64,000 bases of DNA from Hymenolepis diminuta (lineage: Eukaryota > Platyhelminthes > Cestoda > Cyclophyllidea > Hymenolepididae), in contig CAADRB010000113.1 of assembly GCA_900708905.1 (NCBI GenBank), positions 112,060 through 176,059 on the forward strand, read 5' to 3'. Of this stretch, positions 10,565 to 22,100 are shown one piece after another (within the stretch, counting starts at the first letter, position 1; the number at the start of each line of letters is the position of its first letter). The translations under genes were made by a program, and so were the position numbers. The notes beneath the pieces are model-generated. The model did not search any database and had not been told where the DNA came from. It saw nothing but the letters and a program-made list of their open reading frames with translations.

Positions 10565-13500
10565 CTAAAATATATAAGGAATGAAATTATTAAATATACA
10601 TAAGGAAAAGTAAAATAAAGTATTATTTTTTTACCGCCAAGAGTTTGGATACAGCTTAACCAGATCGTCCAAATACGTCTCATTATTGAACGAACGAATC
10701 CAACGGTGATAAAGGATGTTTTTATTAATATTCTTAATAACTGGGAGAATTAAAGAATCCTTAGAATTTCATCGTCCATTCTAATTTCCTTTCATCGTAA
10801 ACGAAGATATTTGACAGCAACCAATGGGATTCAGTCATACCTTCTTTTTAAAGTAGTTATCTGTTTCATTGATAAACCTGATTATTTTATTAAGTACTGC
10901 CCATAACCGCAAGAATAAATTAGTTACCTGGATATATGCCACAAGGCCATTAAGATGCCTACAAGTATTAATTGCGTGACTTTTCAAGTTTTGTCTGATT
11001 TTTTACTAATTCAAAACTAATTTAGGACTAAATATGTTTGACCTCAATCATGTTGGCAGTTAATTAATAATTTGCTGAAAACGGTTCCACAATTATAAAT
11101 AGGTATGCCTCGACTATCCCAGACTTTTAGTTCGTAATTTTACATTTTTTGCATTCAAGTTAACTTATCAAATATTACCCTAAACTCTAATTTCAAAATA
11201 GCAAATCTAAGCAGTACATTATTGAACCCATCGCAGGCAATTCAGAAATATCAGTCAAATGTTTGTGACCATGTAGACTAATATACTCCAAGGCATTAAG
11301 GGCCATAACTAATTCATGTTTTTTCGGCTTTCTGACTCTCAGTATTTCTATTTTAGCTAAATTGCTAATTATAATGTAGCTAATGCGATGAAGTATTTCA
11401 GCAACTTGGAAATAGAGCAAATTATGTCTGCCTTTCTTTCCAACATTTTTATTATGAATCACGCTGATAAATTGCTGTTCCAGTAGGTAGAAAAATTTTG
11501 GCTGAACTAATATTTTTCAATGACTTGATTGTCATCAATTTGTTGGATAACTTGGCCTAAATCAAACTAAGATCTCAACAATATTTATTATATTGCTTAT
11601 ATTCTATGTCTGGACGTATATAACTACATACTTCAGTTTGACAGTTTATTTCGGGAGTTATACTGAATAAAAGTGTGTTAATAATAAAACAGCTTGCATA
11701 TGAAAATATCCTCTCCTTCTAAAACAAATATTTATGCAAATACCAACTTAATTTTTAAAACTAGCACTTTTCATAGTACTCGTGCAAACGAGGAAATTAC
11801 CTGATACTTATTTAATCATTAACGTTACAGCAAAGATCGGCACCAGAAAGCGTAATAAACCAGGAATCATGATTGAACTTAGGTAGTTTACTCAATGGGT
11901 CTTTAAGTATTTCTTTTCAATAATTATTTGTGGGTAATATTGAAATTAAAGGGAGGTAGATCGTACCTGAAGGATGCATATTGATACTGAATTCATGATT
12001 CAGTCTATCCAGAGCATCCGCAGAAAAGTTTGTTCTACTCTTTCTTTTCCGGATTCCAGTACAAGATTCATCTGATTCGCAGTCCATACGATAAATGCTA
12101 CTTCCGTTCCCATCCATAACACCACTACTAAAGTTTGGCCCAGTATTGTCTTCCGGGCTGCTGTGAACACTCCCACAGACACTGTTTCCATCTCCAAGGC
12201 CCGACGTGGAGGAAGAAGATTGAGGAAGAATTGGTGTTTCTCCAACTCTCCGACCTTCAAGCTCTGCTAGCCAACGCTCAAGCACAGGTTTTATACGCTG
12301 TGCTGATTTAGGTGTGATGTCCAATTTCTCAAAGCTATCAATAAAAATTTCTTTTTAACGAATCAGTAAGTAGTAACTGCACTAGTTAAAAATTGACTTG
12401 CATCCTAAAATATGTGATTATATGTAAGATTTAGATGCCTAAATGTAAATAATATGGGACTTCTGCAAGCCTTACAATCACTTTCAATAATTAAACGATA
12501 AGAATTTAGATCATAGAAAAATTTTTCAATATCAGAGCCGAGAGATTTAATATGTTGTCAACCTTTACTAATTTCAAAATATTGCTTTTTCATTTGTCAA
12601 TTCGTATTTTAAAAATAATACGCAATCAAGTGCTTGAAAAATTGGTCAATAAAAGGTTAAGACCAAGAACAACTTAGAGAAAAGACTTCATCAATAATGT
12701 TTCAAACCGAAAAGTGGAGAACTTTGTAAAAGCATAACCAGTCTATCAAAAGAGAATGAAAGTGTTTGTTTTAAACTGACCTGTAAAACGAATGTTCTCC
12801 AATGATGAAAATGACTATAGTGATTCCTCTTAATCACTGAGCAGTAGGAGACGAAAGCTCTGGATACAGCTCATGCCCGAATGAAACGAATTTAATATGT
12901 TCCCTAACGAACGAATTTAATTCCCAATTATATAATTATTCGATTTTTAATCAAGACCAAGGTGTAATTTTAAATGTTGTTCCACTAAATGTTGTACAAT
13001 AGCTTCTCCATTATAAATAATAATGATTTAGTGAACGGTTACAAAAATCTACTTAAAAACTCACCGACAAATCGCACTTTGGCTATAAGCCGGTCCGTCT
13101 CCAGCAGTCAGAGCACGACCAATTTGAGTCTGTGTAAGTCCCAAACTCAATCGTTTCATTTTGAAGGCCCTTGCAAATCTCCTTATATCCTCAATATGCT
13201 CATTCGTATCACTCTGTGTAGTCGCAGAGATCTTTTTGCACTTTTTACTCCCAATACTTACTCCATCATTACCAGTTCTCGTTGGCTTATTTAGACGCTT
13301 GGGTTTTCGTGATTGGGAGGTGTCAGCTGATCCATATTGATGTTGAGCTACAAGGAGTGAAGGTGATAATTTATTCACTAACATACCTTGTTTGGAATCG
13401 AGTTCATTTTCAATTTGGAACGCTTTTGGGGGTTGAAGGAAATATGGAAATCCGAAATCCATATTTGGTTCAGTTCTGGTGGGTAATGAAATTGTTGGAC

Positions 13501-13693
13501 ATGGAGGTAGTTCACTGGCCTGTCTTAAGTGAGGAAAATCAATACCACTAGTGGGAGCTAGACAACGGAGTAGAACGTTTAAAGGAAGAGGCGGAAATGG
13601 CATAGATTGCTGAGATGGTGTAGAAATTGTTTGTGGTGCAGGGAACATGGGCATTGGAAAGGGGGTCGTATCACTAATTGTCGGTGGCCACAT
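10344..13693 (-). CDS. POU6F: POU class 6 homeobox transcription factor (three exons, 405 aa)
   Basis: A sequence-specific nuclear DNA-binding factor of the POU6 class (vertebrate POU6F1/POU6F2, fly pdm3), which controls neuronal identity in animals. Exons on the minus strand are 13065-13693, 11967-12334 and 10344-10564. Splice phases agree and the joined frame is 405 codons plus stop. Order: Pro-rich N-terminus (1-165), POU-specific domain (about 166-236, with RLSLGLTQTQIGRALTA and SQSAICRFEKLDITPKSAQ), a Ser/Gly/Asp-rich linker of about 68 residues, homeodomain (about 305-363, recognition helix RVWFCNKRQ), then a 42-residue tail ending in PIDLSNKPTSQ. Class 6 is chosen because of the LGLTQTQ, GPAYSQSAICRFEKLDITPKSAQ and LNYDREVIRVWFCN wording. 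Confidence 0.93.
10565..11966 (-). other. POU6 intron 2
   Basis: A 1.4-kb AT-rich intron, GTACGA donor and TTTTAG acceptor. It interrupts the homeodomain in phase 1, between helix 1 and helix 2. The frame at 11193-11462 shows no family signature. Confidence 0.8.
11967..12334 (-). CDS. POU6F: POU6 exon 2: end of POU-specific domain, linker, start of homeodomain
   Basis: Acceptor TTGATAG before 12334. The first base C completes Arg of CRFEKLDI. The exon encodes FEKLDITPKSAQRIKPVLER and WLAELE (end of POUs), then a linker rich in S, G, D and N (SSSSTSGLGDGN, HSSPEDN, CESDESCTG), and begins the homeodomain at RKRKSRTNFSADALDRLNHE. The linker is acidic and serine-rich and much longer than the usual 15-30 residues. 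Confidence 0.92.
12335..13064 (-). other. POU6 intron 1
   Basis: A 730-bp AT-rich intron with a GTGAGT donor and TTGATAG acceptor. It splits the POU-specific domain inside the invariant CRFE motif, a position shared by many POU genes. Confidence 0.8.
13065..13693 (-). CDS. POU6F: POU6 exon 1: N-terminus and start of POU-specific domain
   Basis: It starts at ATG 13691-13693 (MWPPTISDTTPFPMPMFP), the first ATG after the TATA box; an in-frame TAA lies upstream within the TATA element. Residues 1-80 are Pro/Ser/Met-rich, as in activation regions. KPKRLNKPTRTG and GSKKCKK are basic stretches that could serve nuclear import. From about residue 166 comes EDIRRFARAFKMKRLSLGLT, the POU-specific helices 1-2. 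Donor CG|GTGAGT leaves phase 2. Confidence 0.92.
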
Positions 13694-13727
13694 CTCAACC
13701 AGTTTGATTACTGAAACAGTGTTTGTC

Positions 13728-13757
13728 AGTCTGACTGCAACCCTATGGGTTTATATA
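13728..13757 (-). promoter_or_regulatory. POU6 core promoter: TATA box and initiator
   Basis: TATATAAA occupies 13750-13757 on the minus strand. About 25 bases downstream is TCAGACT (13728-13734), an initiator-like match, placing a transcription start near 13732 and a 5' leader of only about 39 bases. TATA, initiator and ATG stand in the right order and spacing. The alternative is that CTGTTTCAG at about 13711 is a splice acceptor of an upstream 5' exon. Confidence 0.5.
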
Positions 13758-14150
13758 CTCCTCTTCGAAAGATGATGAGGGTAGTTTAAGGAACACGTCC
13801 CCACCACCCCTCCCTTACCTCCTTTTCGTGATTTATACACACACTAGTATTAGTATGGTCGGAAAGTAGCTAGCTGCCACACGCTAATTTACCGTAACGT
13901 CGCTTCAACTCTCATCCCCCAATTTTAGTTAAACTCAAAGGGGAGGAGAGCAAAGGAAGGCAGTTTTGATGGGGAGAGGGGGGGAGGGAGTAGAAGAGGA
14001 TAGAATGGAAAGCACTGATTGCCGCTGTGCGTGAGTGCGGAGGTACATATTTGGGGAAAGGGGAGAAGTCCTGGCGGCGCAACACGCGATACCTCCGTCC
14101 GACATGACTGCTCTCAGACCATCAGGTCCGCCTCTTCTTATAGTCAAGTA
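13758..14150. promoter_or_regulatory. GC-rich, purine-rich upstream region of POU6
   Basis: The plus strand has a long G/A tract (about 13935-14000) and CpG-containing sequence. This is probably the proximal regulatory region. A 70-codon minus frame here (13935-14147) has no donor in a sensible place and no family resemblance. Confidence 0.4.
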
Positions 14151-14517
14151 TATTTTGAATTAATCATGCACACTAGGATCTTCAAGCAACCGAATACTTG
14201 CTTTATATGAGGACAGGAACATGGTTAAAATTTTTCCCCTGAAAAGGAAAGTGTTAGGTAAAATAATTTTAATTTATGTAATCGATGCACAATTAATATG
14301 ACGAAACAGATGGGGATTAAATTAGCAAAAATATCCCGCTCAGAGAAGAGTTTAATAGAATTTTTCATATACAGATAATATATTTAAATTAATTTTTGAT
14401 ATTTTTTATAAAGTATAGACTTTATCACTTCATAGTAAATTAATAGCTTAAACCGACATTGGATGATATGACGGTTTGACCTGACTTAACATTCATTAGT
14501 AATCAACGCATTTTTGT

Positions 14518-14725
14518 GATATAGTGGTCAACACGCACGTTTGCCAAGTAAAAGGTCACAATATTGGTGTTAATTCAGGGGCGTGGATTACCAACCGCAC
14601 TGATAAATTGTGGCCGCCGGGAGGGCTAGTTGAATAAGAGTTTCATATGAGAGCGGATGGAGAATGCCTTCTATCTGCCCAAATCAAATATTTTTAACAA
14701 ATCCCTTAATGTAATTAAAGAATTT
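14518..14725 (+). mobile_element. Decayed tRNA-derived SINE, copy 3
   Basis: The block order matches copies 1 and 2: ACGCACGTTTGCCAAGTAAA, GGTCACAATATTGG, CCAACCGCACTGATAA, then GAATGCCTTCTATCTGCCCA and CCCTTAATG. The body is diverged, but the order and spacing of blocks are preserved. Confidence 0.6.
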
Positions 14726-16289
14726 AAGTTGAGTTAAAACAAAATGTGTGTCAACACATTTCGTTTATGATTCGAGCTCTTTGCTTCACATGTAAAGAAC
14801 ATTTCGACTTGAACGCATTTGAGGGACGTCTTTTTTATTCAAACTGTCATTTGGCAAAATAATTCGTTCATCCCCACATGGCGGAATTTTCGTGGTTGTA
14901 TTTATTGTGGAATCGACCACTCATACACAACCTTTAAGCAGTAAGTAATTGAATTACAGTAACAAAAGCATCATAAATATATATTAAAACTAAGGAATAA
15001 TAGACAGTTATGAACCAAGAGTAAGCTTCTATAACGATTATGCCAGTTGATATTTGGAGTTAAGCATGTTATGAGTAATCACTTATCTTCGTTTTCTCTC
15101 ATTTGTGTTTCGTTTTTTCAAGCCGTATAGACTCTATAAATTTTTGAGTTTAGAGTTAAATGTTTAATCTATTGACATATTGAGGTCAAAGTTAATAGAG
15201 GCCTTGCATTTGCATATTAGATGTATATCATATAATATTGGTGGATAATGTTCTTCTCAAGAAGTTGACCTAAATACAAAATAATTGGTTTTCCAAGGCC
15301 TGCAGTTTTGATATTGCAAAATGCCAATGAGCAGTGCTCTTAATTCCACACGTTCAAGAATACAATGAAATGTAATCTACTCCCGTGCAATGGTATTTAA
15401 GAGTCTTCAACTAATTAATACTCAGCCATAGCAACTGTCAATGATGATAGTATTTTCACATTTTCAAGCAATTCCTTACACCATAAAGTCCTTCAAACAG
15501 CTAATATTTAGTAGATAAACTACATCTGTATCTCTTAATACTATAAATGAATTAATCAATATTTCCCTAATGAACGAGCGTGCTCAATTTCTACCTTGTT
15601 TGCCATTTCTTTGGTAGGATTTATTTCTGTTATCGTGGTTTGCAGACTGATCTCTTAACTTAATTACATTGTATTCAGATTGAATTCTGCGTCTAGGTAG
15701 CAGATGTTGGAGTATCCTATCGAACGCATACGCTGACATATAACTCTGAGCTATTCTCTTTGCCAGAGATTGCTCAACAATCTAATAATGAAATCAAAAG
15801 CAGTCAACTCCATTTAGCGTACCTTCATTTGGTCTCTTTATCACAACTTCTCTTTTACTGACGGGAAAACGCTGCAGCATGTTACTTTTCTTCCTTTTTC
15901 AACTTGTCCTCCCTGCTCTTCATATCCTTTCTTATCTCTTCATCTTTTCCTAAGTATACGTAGTCTGACTCAACTGTAAGTCCTCTGATTTGGGAAAGAT
16001 TGTGATATTTTGTCTGATTAAGCTGGTACCCTAAAATAGCCGTACCGAGAGAGATTGATGTTACTTTAAGGTATTTCAAAGTGCATAAAAATCTCCCAAG
16101 GTACCTTTCACCCTTATTGAAAAAAGTTCAATGGCTATACTGACATCAGAAATTCTAATAAAGTGTGACACTTTAAATGCCACTTGTTCAAAATACTCTA
16201 ATCTGCCAAAGCCCTTAATAAATCAGGCAAATAAAGAAGCAGTGCATCGTATTCGAATTTCTCCAGAGTAAAAAAACCGCATTTATTCC
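14726..16289. other. Intergenic, nothing recognised
   Basis: AT-rich. A minus frame at 15882-16079 is lysine-rich and short, without splice support or family resemblance. Confidence 0.45.
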
Positions 16290-16700
16290 AACTGCATATG
16301 GCCAGTCCACATGTCATGCATAGCACGCACTAGCAGTTTACATATTTTGACCGGTTTAGGAACAACTTTTTACACCCCTTAAATTTCGGCCAACTTAGCA
16401 TGGTGTTGTCACGCAAATGCTAGAGCAGATGTGGAGGGAGAGGGTAAGGAAAATGATAGAAAACTGTTTGGCAGAGAAATACCTTAAAGGCGGGGTGGCG
16501 CGGAGAGCAGATTCCCAATTAAGTAGGGGGTTCGAAAGACAGAAGATATAAAGGGGGATGTCGGAAGTTCGGCAGCAAGATAATTAGTGTTTGCACGCAC
16601 GAATTTCACAAATTTTATTTACTCTCTCTCTCTCGCTATGTTTGCGCTTGCGGTCTGTCATCAAAGTGAGAAAATCATCATTATTTGCCTAATCAGTGAT
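16290..16700 (+). promoter_or_regulatory. GC-richer block with plus-strand TATA box
   Basis: Composition rises and GATATAAAGGGGG appears on the plus strand near 16544, followed by GTTCGGCAGC, a CT-dinucleotide tract (about 16620-16635) and an ATG near 16638 (MFALAVCHQ) leading to a GTGAGA donor-like site. This is the layout of a promoter plus short first exon. No downstream plus-strand coding exon was recognised, so it may drive a non-coding RNA or be a regulatory block between POU6 and NAV. Confidence 0.3.
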
Positions 16701-18559
16701 AGTACATTTCCATGTCGCACAAAGTCGTAAACAGAGCGATTTATTTGCACATTAAAGTGTCGACTAAATATCGAACATCAGTCCATCCGACTGTGCACAG
16801 ATAAATATTTGCAGCAATTTGAATCAACTTGTATTTTTGGCAGTGCCGAATTTTCGCCTTATTTTCTTTACATTGAACGTTTGATGCGCCATTTGCGAAC
16901 CCAAATATCGGTATCCGTTCCTAAATTATACTTGTATTATTGCAACGGTCTTTAGCATTTCAGTCCTAAATGTCCATAAATCTGAAATAGACAGCACACT
17001 CCCTCTTTCTGTCTCCTGGCTAGACATTCCCCTCTGCTCTTTCAAATACAGTACTTATTTTCCGAGTCTCACTTCTTCCTATCTTGATGGTAACGAAAAT
17101 CTTTAGAAGTACTTTGTGACACATCTCATCTGCACTGGTGGTTATTATACACGCGTTGCTTGTACTAAATGAAAATTAATAATTTATCTTCATAGAGACC
17201 AGGCTATTTGAATTTTCAGACCCATAGTTTTGATAAAGAGGGGGTAAATTAAGCTCCTCCAGACTTTGGATTTATATGTTCCTTAATCAAAGCATTCTGT
17301 CATTATAAAAACTGCTTCGATATCAGTGAATCCGAAAATAGACTAGTAGATTTTTGCCTTTATTTACCTACCAATAACTGAATCAGTTAGCATAATTTTA
17401 TTAGACCGAGCTGTATTTTGACGTCCAATGCTGAATATAAATTATAAGTTAATAAATTTTATGAGGTACTTTTAACCCCCCTTGCGCGGCGAATCTAAGT
17501 TGCCATCTAAATTTATTGAGATACTTGAGCAATTTTCCCCAATAATATGATGGTAATATATAAAATTAATCAGCCAGCGGAAACGGCTACTAGATATAAA
17601 AGAGCGAATATGAATATTTCTTTCAACACGTGAAAAGAAAAGACATCATCTGTTTAAACCGATTAAACATTTCTATGTGAAAGAAAGTTAAGGATATTGT
17701 TTGAGCATGACAAAATGTTTACCTCAAATGACGCCGAGAAGCTTACGGATTTGACAAAATAAGCTTCATACCTAAACGATGCTCCCATTTTAACTTGCAG
17801 TTCGTTATTAATAACAATATTCCCGCTAACAAGATATCTTAAGATGAAAGCTGATGTTGATAGGAGGTTTTACACAAACCTTAAATTAAATTATCGTATA
17901 TTAATAGGCATTGCGAATAATTGGACTATCTCATAATAAACGGACACAAACATGAACACAGAACAGGTTAAAACTTGATATTTCACATGGTCGGATGGTC
18001 GATTCACATCTAAGCGAGGTGAACCCTATAGCGCAGGAAAAGGGAAAATGAGTGTTTTTCTTCAATTGTTTATTAACTCTTAGTCCATGAATTAGGTAAG
18101 TTTTTTGTGGGGATGGCAAATGTCAGTCGAAGTTAAGTCGTAGATGCCTTTATGGTCCCCTTCAAACAGTTTGTGATGGGAATGATGTAGCTTATTCCAA
18201 AAATGTGTTTGATCGGTCCACTTTGGATCAGTGACCTGCCAATATCACAAGATTCCTCTAGTATTTAAACTGCCTAAGTCAGATATAATTACAATGGCTA
18301 CTTTAATAGCCACTTGTTGATCAAATTTCTATTCTGCCAAGCATTAATGTGGATTGCTATAAAACGCCATCATTACACACTTTTTGAAACTGATGAAACC
18401 ATACCAAAATAGAACAAGAACTAAAAGTACAAACATCAAATAAATGGGCTCCAAATACATTTACCAAACGTTTTTCTCAATTAGATAACATGAATATATA
18501 AGGCACAAAGCAGCTGTAGATACTAATAACGAGTAGATAAAAGTTAGTAAGTAAAGTAA
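16701..18559. other. Intergenic / NAV 3' flank
   Basis: AT-rich. It includes the presumed NAV 3' UTR; minus-strand AATAAA occurs near 18069-18074, about 490 bases past the stop. No gene recognised. Confidence 0.45.
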
Positions 18560-19181
18560 TTATCGTCTCAAAATGGGACAGGGAGAGGTTCTGCGTATAC
18601 AACGTCCATTACTGCTACTAGGATTAGGTGACAACAGAGTCGGCAGAGATGCACTTGAATCATACATAAGCATCGACGAGGATGCCATAGAGGCATTTGA
18701 AGCAGTCATAATTGGATCAAGATGTAGTGCATTAGTGGACCGATCAAATGGGGCGAAGACAAATGGCAACTTTTCATTCGGCCATGGCCAGGTAGCTGCA
18801 AGCCATCTCATGAGATCTCTGTTTGACTCTCCCACTCTACGGAAGATACCTTCTGAGTCACAGACTTCTCCGAACCACACGGAGGAGGCTTGCAGAGTTA
18901 GTGGACAGGCGAGAAGTCTGAAAGGGGAGAGAACGAAGGAGGATGTAGATGTTGAGTTTTCCTCTGAATTAGAGAGACTGTTCCATGCTGACGTGGTGAC
19001 ACAGTGTAGCCAGAATTCTGGCAACCATTCAATGACTTCTGTGAGAGCATCAAGCTCTGTTGCGTTGTTGGAGAGATTGGAGACATCCAAACACTGGAAG
19101 GCGAACTGAGAGAAACGCTGACGCAAACAACGGCGCATATAGGTAGAAGCGGTTTGAATATCAGCCAAGAAGGGAAAGATT
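18560..19181 (-). CDS. NAV: NAV last exon: AAA+ lid region and C-terminus
   Basis: Acceptor TTTTACAG before 19181. It encodes IFPFLADIQTASTYMRRCLR and on to VIEWLPEFWLH, FRLLACPLTL, VWFGEVCDS and LMRWLAATWPWPNEK, then a Ser-rich tail and stop TAA at 18560-18562. It aligns in order with NAV C-termini: YLRRKL, DWVPKLWYHLH, FFLSCPI, WFIDLWN, and EWVRDTLPWP. The opposite strand also has a long open frame here, which is a shadow. Confidence 0.88.
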
Positions 19182-22100
19182 CTGTAAAAGAACGAATGTT
19201 AGTAATTATAAATTGGTGGTATTTTGTATATTAACACAGCAAATTGACTCATCTGATTTTTTAAAACATACCCTGGGCAATTTCGAAGTTTAGTTGGTTC
19301 TTCAGGGAAGATCAAAGTATCAGTAATGGCCAATAGAAGAATCCTATAAGAAATGACAAAATAGTTCAATTTTAATTTGATCGCTGGCTAGTCCCCATAA
19401 GGCGGTGATGAATAAAATAGAGCCAAATAAATTTATTAAACTGAGGTCTTTAAGAAAGAGACTAGCAGTAACCATTAGTGATTCTTAGCCTGGGAAATAT
19501 GATAGAGGATGGTTAATTCATTCATTATATAATTAGTTATAATCCCATAGAACCATTAATCTATTTCTAAATTTCCTATTGTGTATAGTTCATACGAGAT
19601 TCCTTTAATCATTACTGTTGCATCATCAACACTAGTTTATGTATTCGATCTGTAAATTTTTGCTAGACCGTGATATTATTATAGGAACTCATATTTTACC
19701 GCTTATCTCTTATCACACCATATAAACTGATAAATTTGGTGTTTGAAGCTTTTATTATGTAAATTAGAAGATGGTATTTATATCAGACGGCCTCCTTAGT
19801 GCTCATTCTTACATGGTTATTATTAGTCCTAACGTAGTTAACTAAAAAGATAGAAATGGACTCCAAGCCCGTTGAAAGGAAGTGTCATCTAAAGTTCATA
19901 TAGAACCCAAGAGAAGCTCCTAGAAAAATCTTTGATGAGAAGTCAACATTCTGAAACCCCTGTTTTGGACCTGTACTAACTAGTACACTTGAACGTGGCA
20001 ATTTCCATATTTCACTAATGTCTACCCGATCCCTTAATCCTGCAGGGTGTATACCGACTACTACTTCTGTTTAAACAGTGATATTGGAGTCAATTTAATT
20101 ACTTATTTCAACGAAGAATCGTATGCTGAATAAACACATTTAACCACCACTTTTCTTTTTCTTCCGATGAAATTTAGATAACATCTGAATACTATTGAAC
20201 CCTTGGCTAATAGAATCAATCAAAACGCATTCAATATAAAATGCAACGTACTTGCGAGGATGTGTATTGAAGCCAAGTTCAGTCGTGATATTGATGAGGT
20301 CTGATAAAAGAGAGGGCGGTAAGCGAAGAATGATTAAACCTTCTACAGAAAGCAGGGTGTTCATTAGAACTTGTCGAAGTTCATTCACTGCATTCGAAGA
20401 TGCGCGTAGATAGTAGTGAACTGCAGTAGGCTGAGTTGACCAAAATCCAGGGAACCTGAAAGTAAGACAATAAAGATCTGGTAAAAGTCTCCTTAACAAA
20501 TAGTTTGGTATTTATGGGAACATTTAACAAACATTTTAGCCATCGAGTCGATCAAAATTCTTCCGAATTCAAGTTTTCCTGATCCTCGCGGTCCATATAT
20601 GATGACACACTTGTTAGCTAATAGCGACTCGATCATTTTACTGAGTAATGGAGAAGAAAGCAACGAAATCCAAGCAATTGAAGACACTGCCAATGGGTTG
20701 AGTAGATTTGAAGCAACAGGCTTCTCTAAAGCATACGCATTCTCGTGCAGAGAAATCCTGATACGAGAAATCTCATAGCCAATTTCGATATTCAGGGGGT
20801 CAAGTTCAGTACTGAGAGGAGATAATTGAACTTCTTTTGGTTGTTGTCCGCTATTGATAGATTGGGGTGTAATTCTGATGCAAACGGATGAGATACTATC
20901 TACATTTAACCCTAAGTGATCATCTGAATCGAGGTAACTGAGATACATCTGAAAGGAAGAAATTTAGAAATAACTTGACTACTAAAATGATATGAGTAAC
21001 GAGAAAGTTTGCACACTCACTTGGAAGAGACTCTTAACTTTAGTCATTAGTTCAGAAGCTGACTGATCAAGACAGACTCTTCCAATTAGATGAAGATGTG
21101 AGAGATCCTCAGAATCTTCACCATCTCCAAACATTCGAGTACTGATATTTGGTGATGGATAGCCCATTTGAGTAAACTGTTGGCCAGGCAGTTGTAAATA
21201 GTGCTGACTTGGGCTAGATGGGGTGGCAGTACGGCGAATGTTAGGAATGTCGTTTCCTGATCGATTAGAAGTTGGCCGATAGTTCAACTCTATAAACACA
21301 GGTGTTATATGCTGTCCGATTTCGGGGGTAACTGCAAAGAGCTCTGCAAAATAGGATAATACAGTATAATAGGTAGGATACTTATTTGATGAAAAATCCC
21401 TTGAAAAATAAGAGTTCGAGGGTAATTGGGTAAAATCAATATCAAACATCTTTAGAGGACTCATGAAATAAAATTTGGTCAATTATTTAGTTTGTTTTAC
21501 ATTCTCTAGCATTGCACTTTTTATACTTCCTGACTTTAACCGTTGTCTTCTTGATTATTTTAGCGCACTTCACGTAACAGCTTATCTATAAGCCAAATTT
21601 TCAAAAGTAAAGAGACGTTGATTTGGAAGGACTTTTTTTCCCTACGCCAAATCACATGTCCTCTGCCTGTTTTTCCATAATTACGTTAGTCAATTGCTGA
21701 TATTGCTCCTTAATCAATTAAGGCTGATTAATACCCGGTCTATCCTCTTTTTACTTCTTTTAAGACCTCACTTCTGGACTTTAGAAACGATTATAACAGT
21801 GTGACATCCAGGCGCTCAGTGTCTAACTACCTGAAAAACTACATTTGAGGCACGGTGATCCGAGCATGATTAATTTCTCTATGGTCAAGTGTGCCCCGAT
21901 ACAGTTGTAATTTAAGCAATATGCAACAATGTGACCAAGTAAAAATGTATTCTATTCTGGATCTTTTGTGTGTAGTCTCCGTGCATTATAGACCGGACAG
22001 GAATATAGTCTCATATTCAATCGAAATCGTGCATAAATACTTTCAATTTTTAGGCACAGAAATACTAATTAACGCACGTTAACGAAAGCTTGACAGTACA

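Noticed and set aside
13282..13551. Plus-strand frames over POU6 exon 1
   Set aside because: Antisense shadow of the POU6 N-terminal coding sequence.
18573..19109. 178-codon plus-strand open frame
   Set aside because: Lies antisense to the last NAV exon, whose minus-strand product matches the family motif by motif; the plus frame has no family resemblance.
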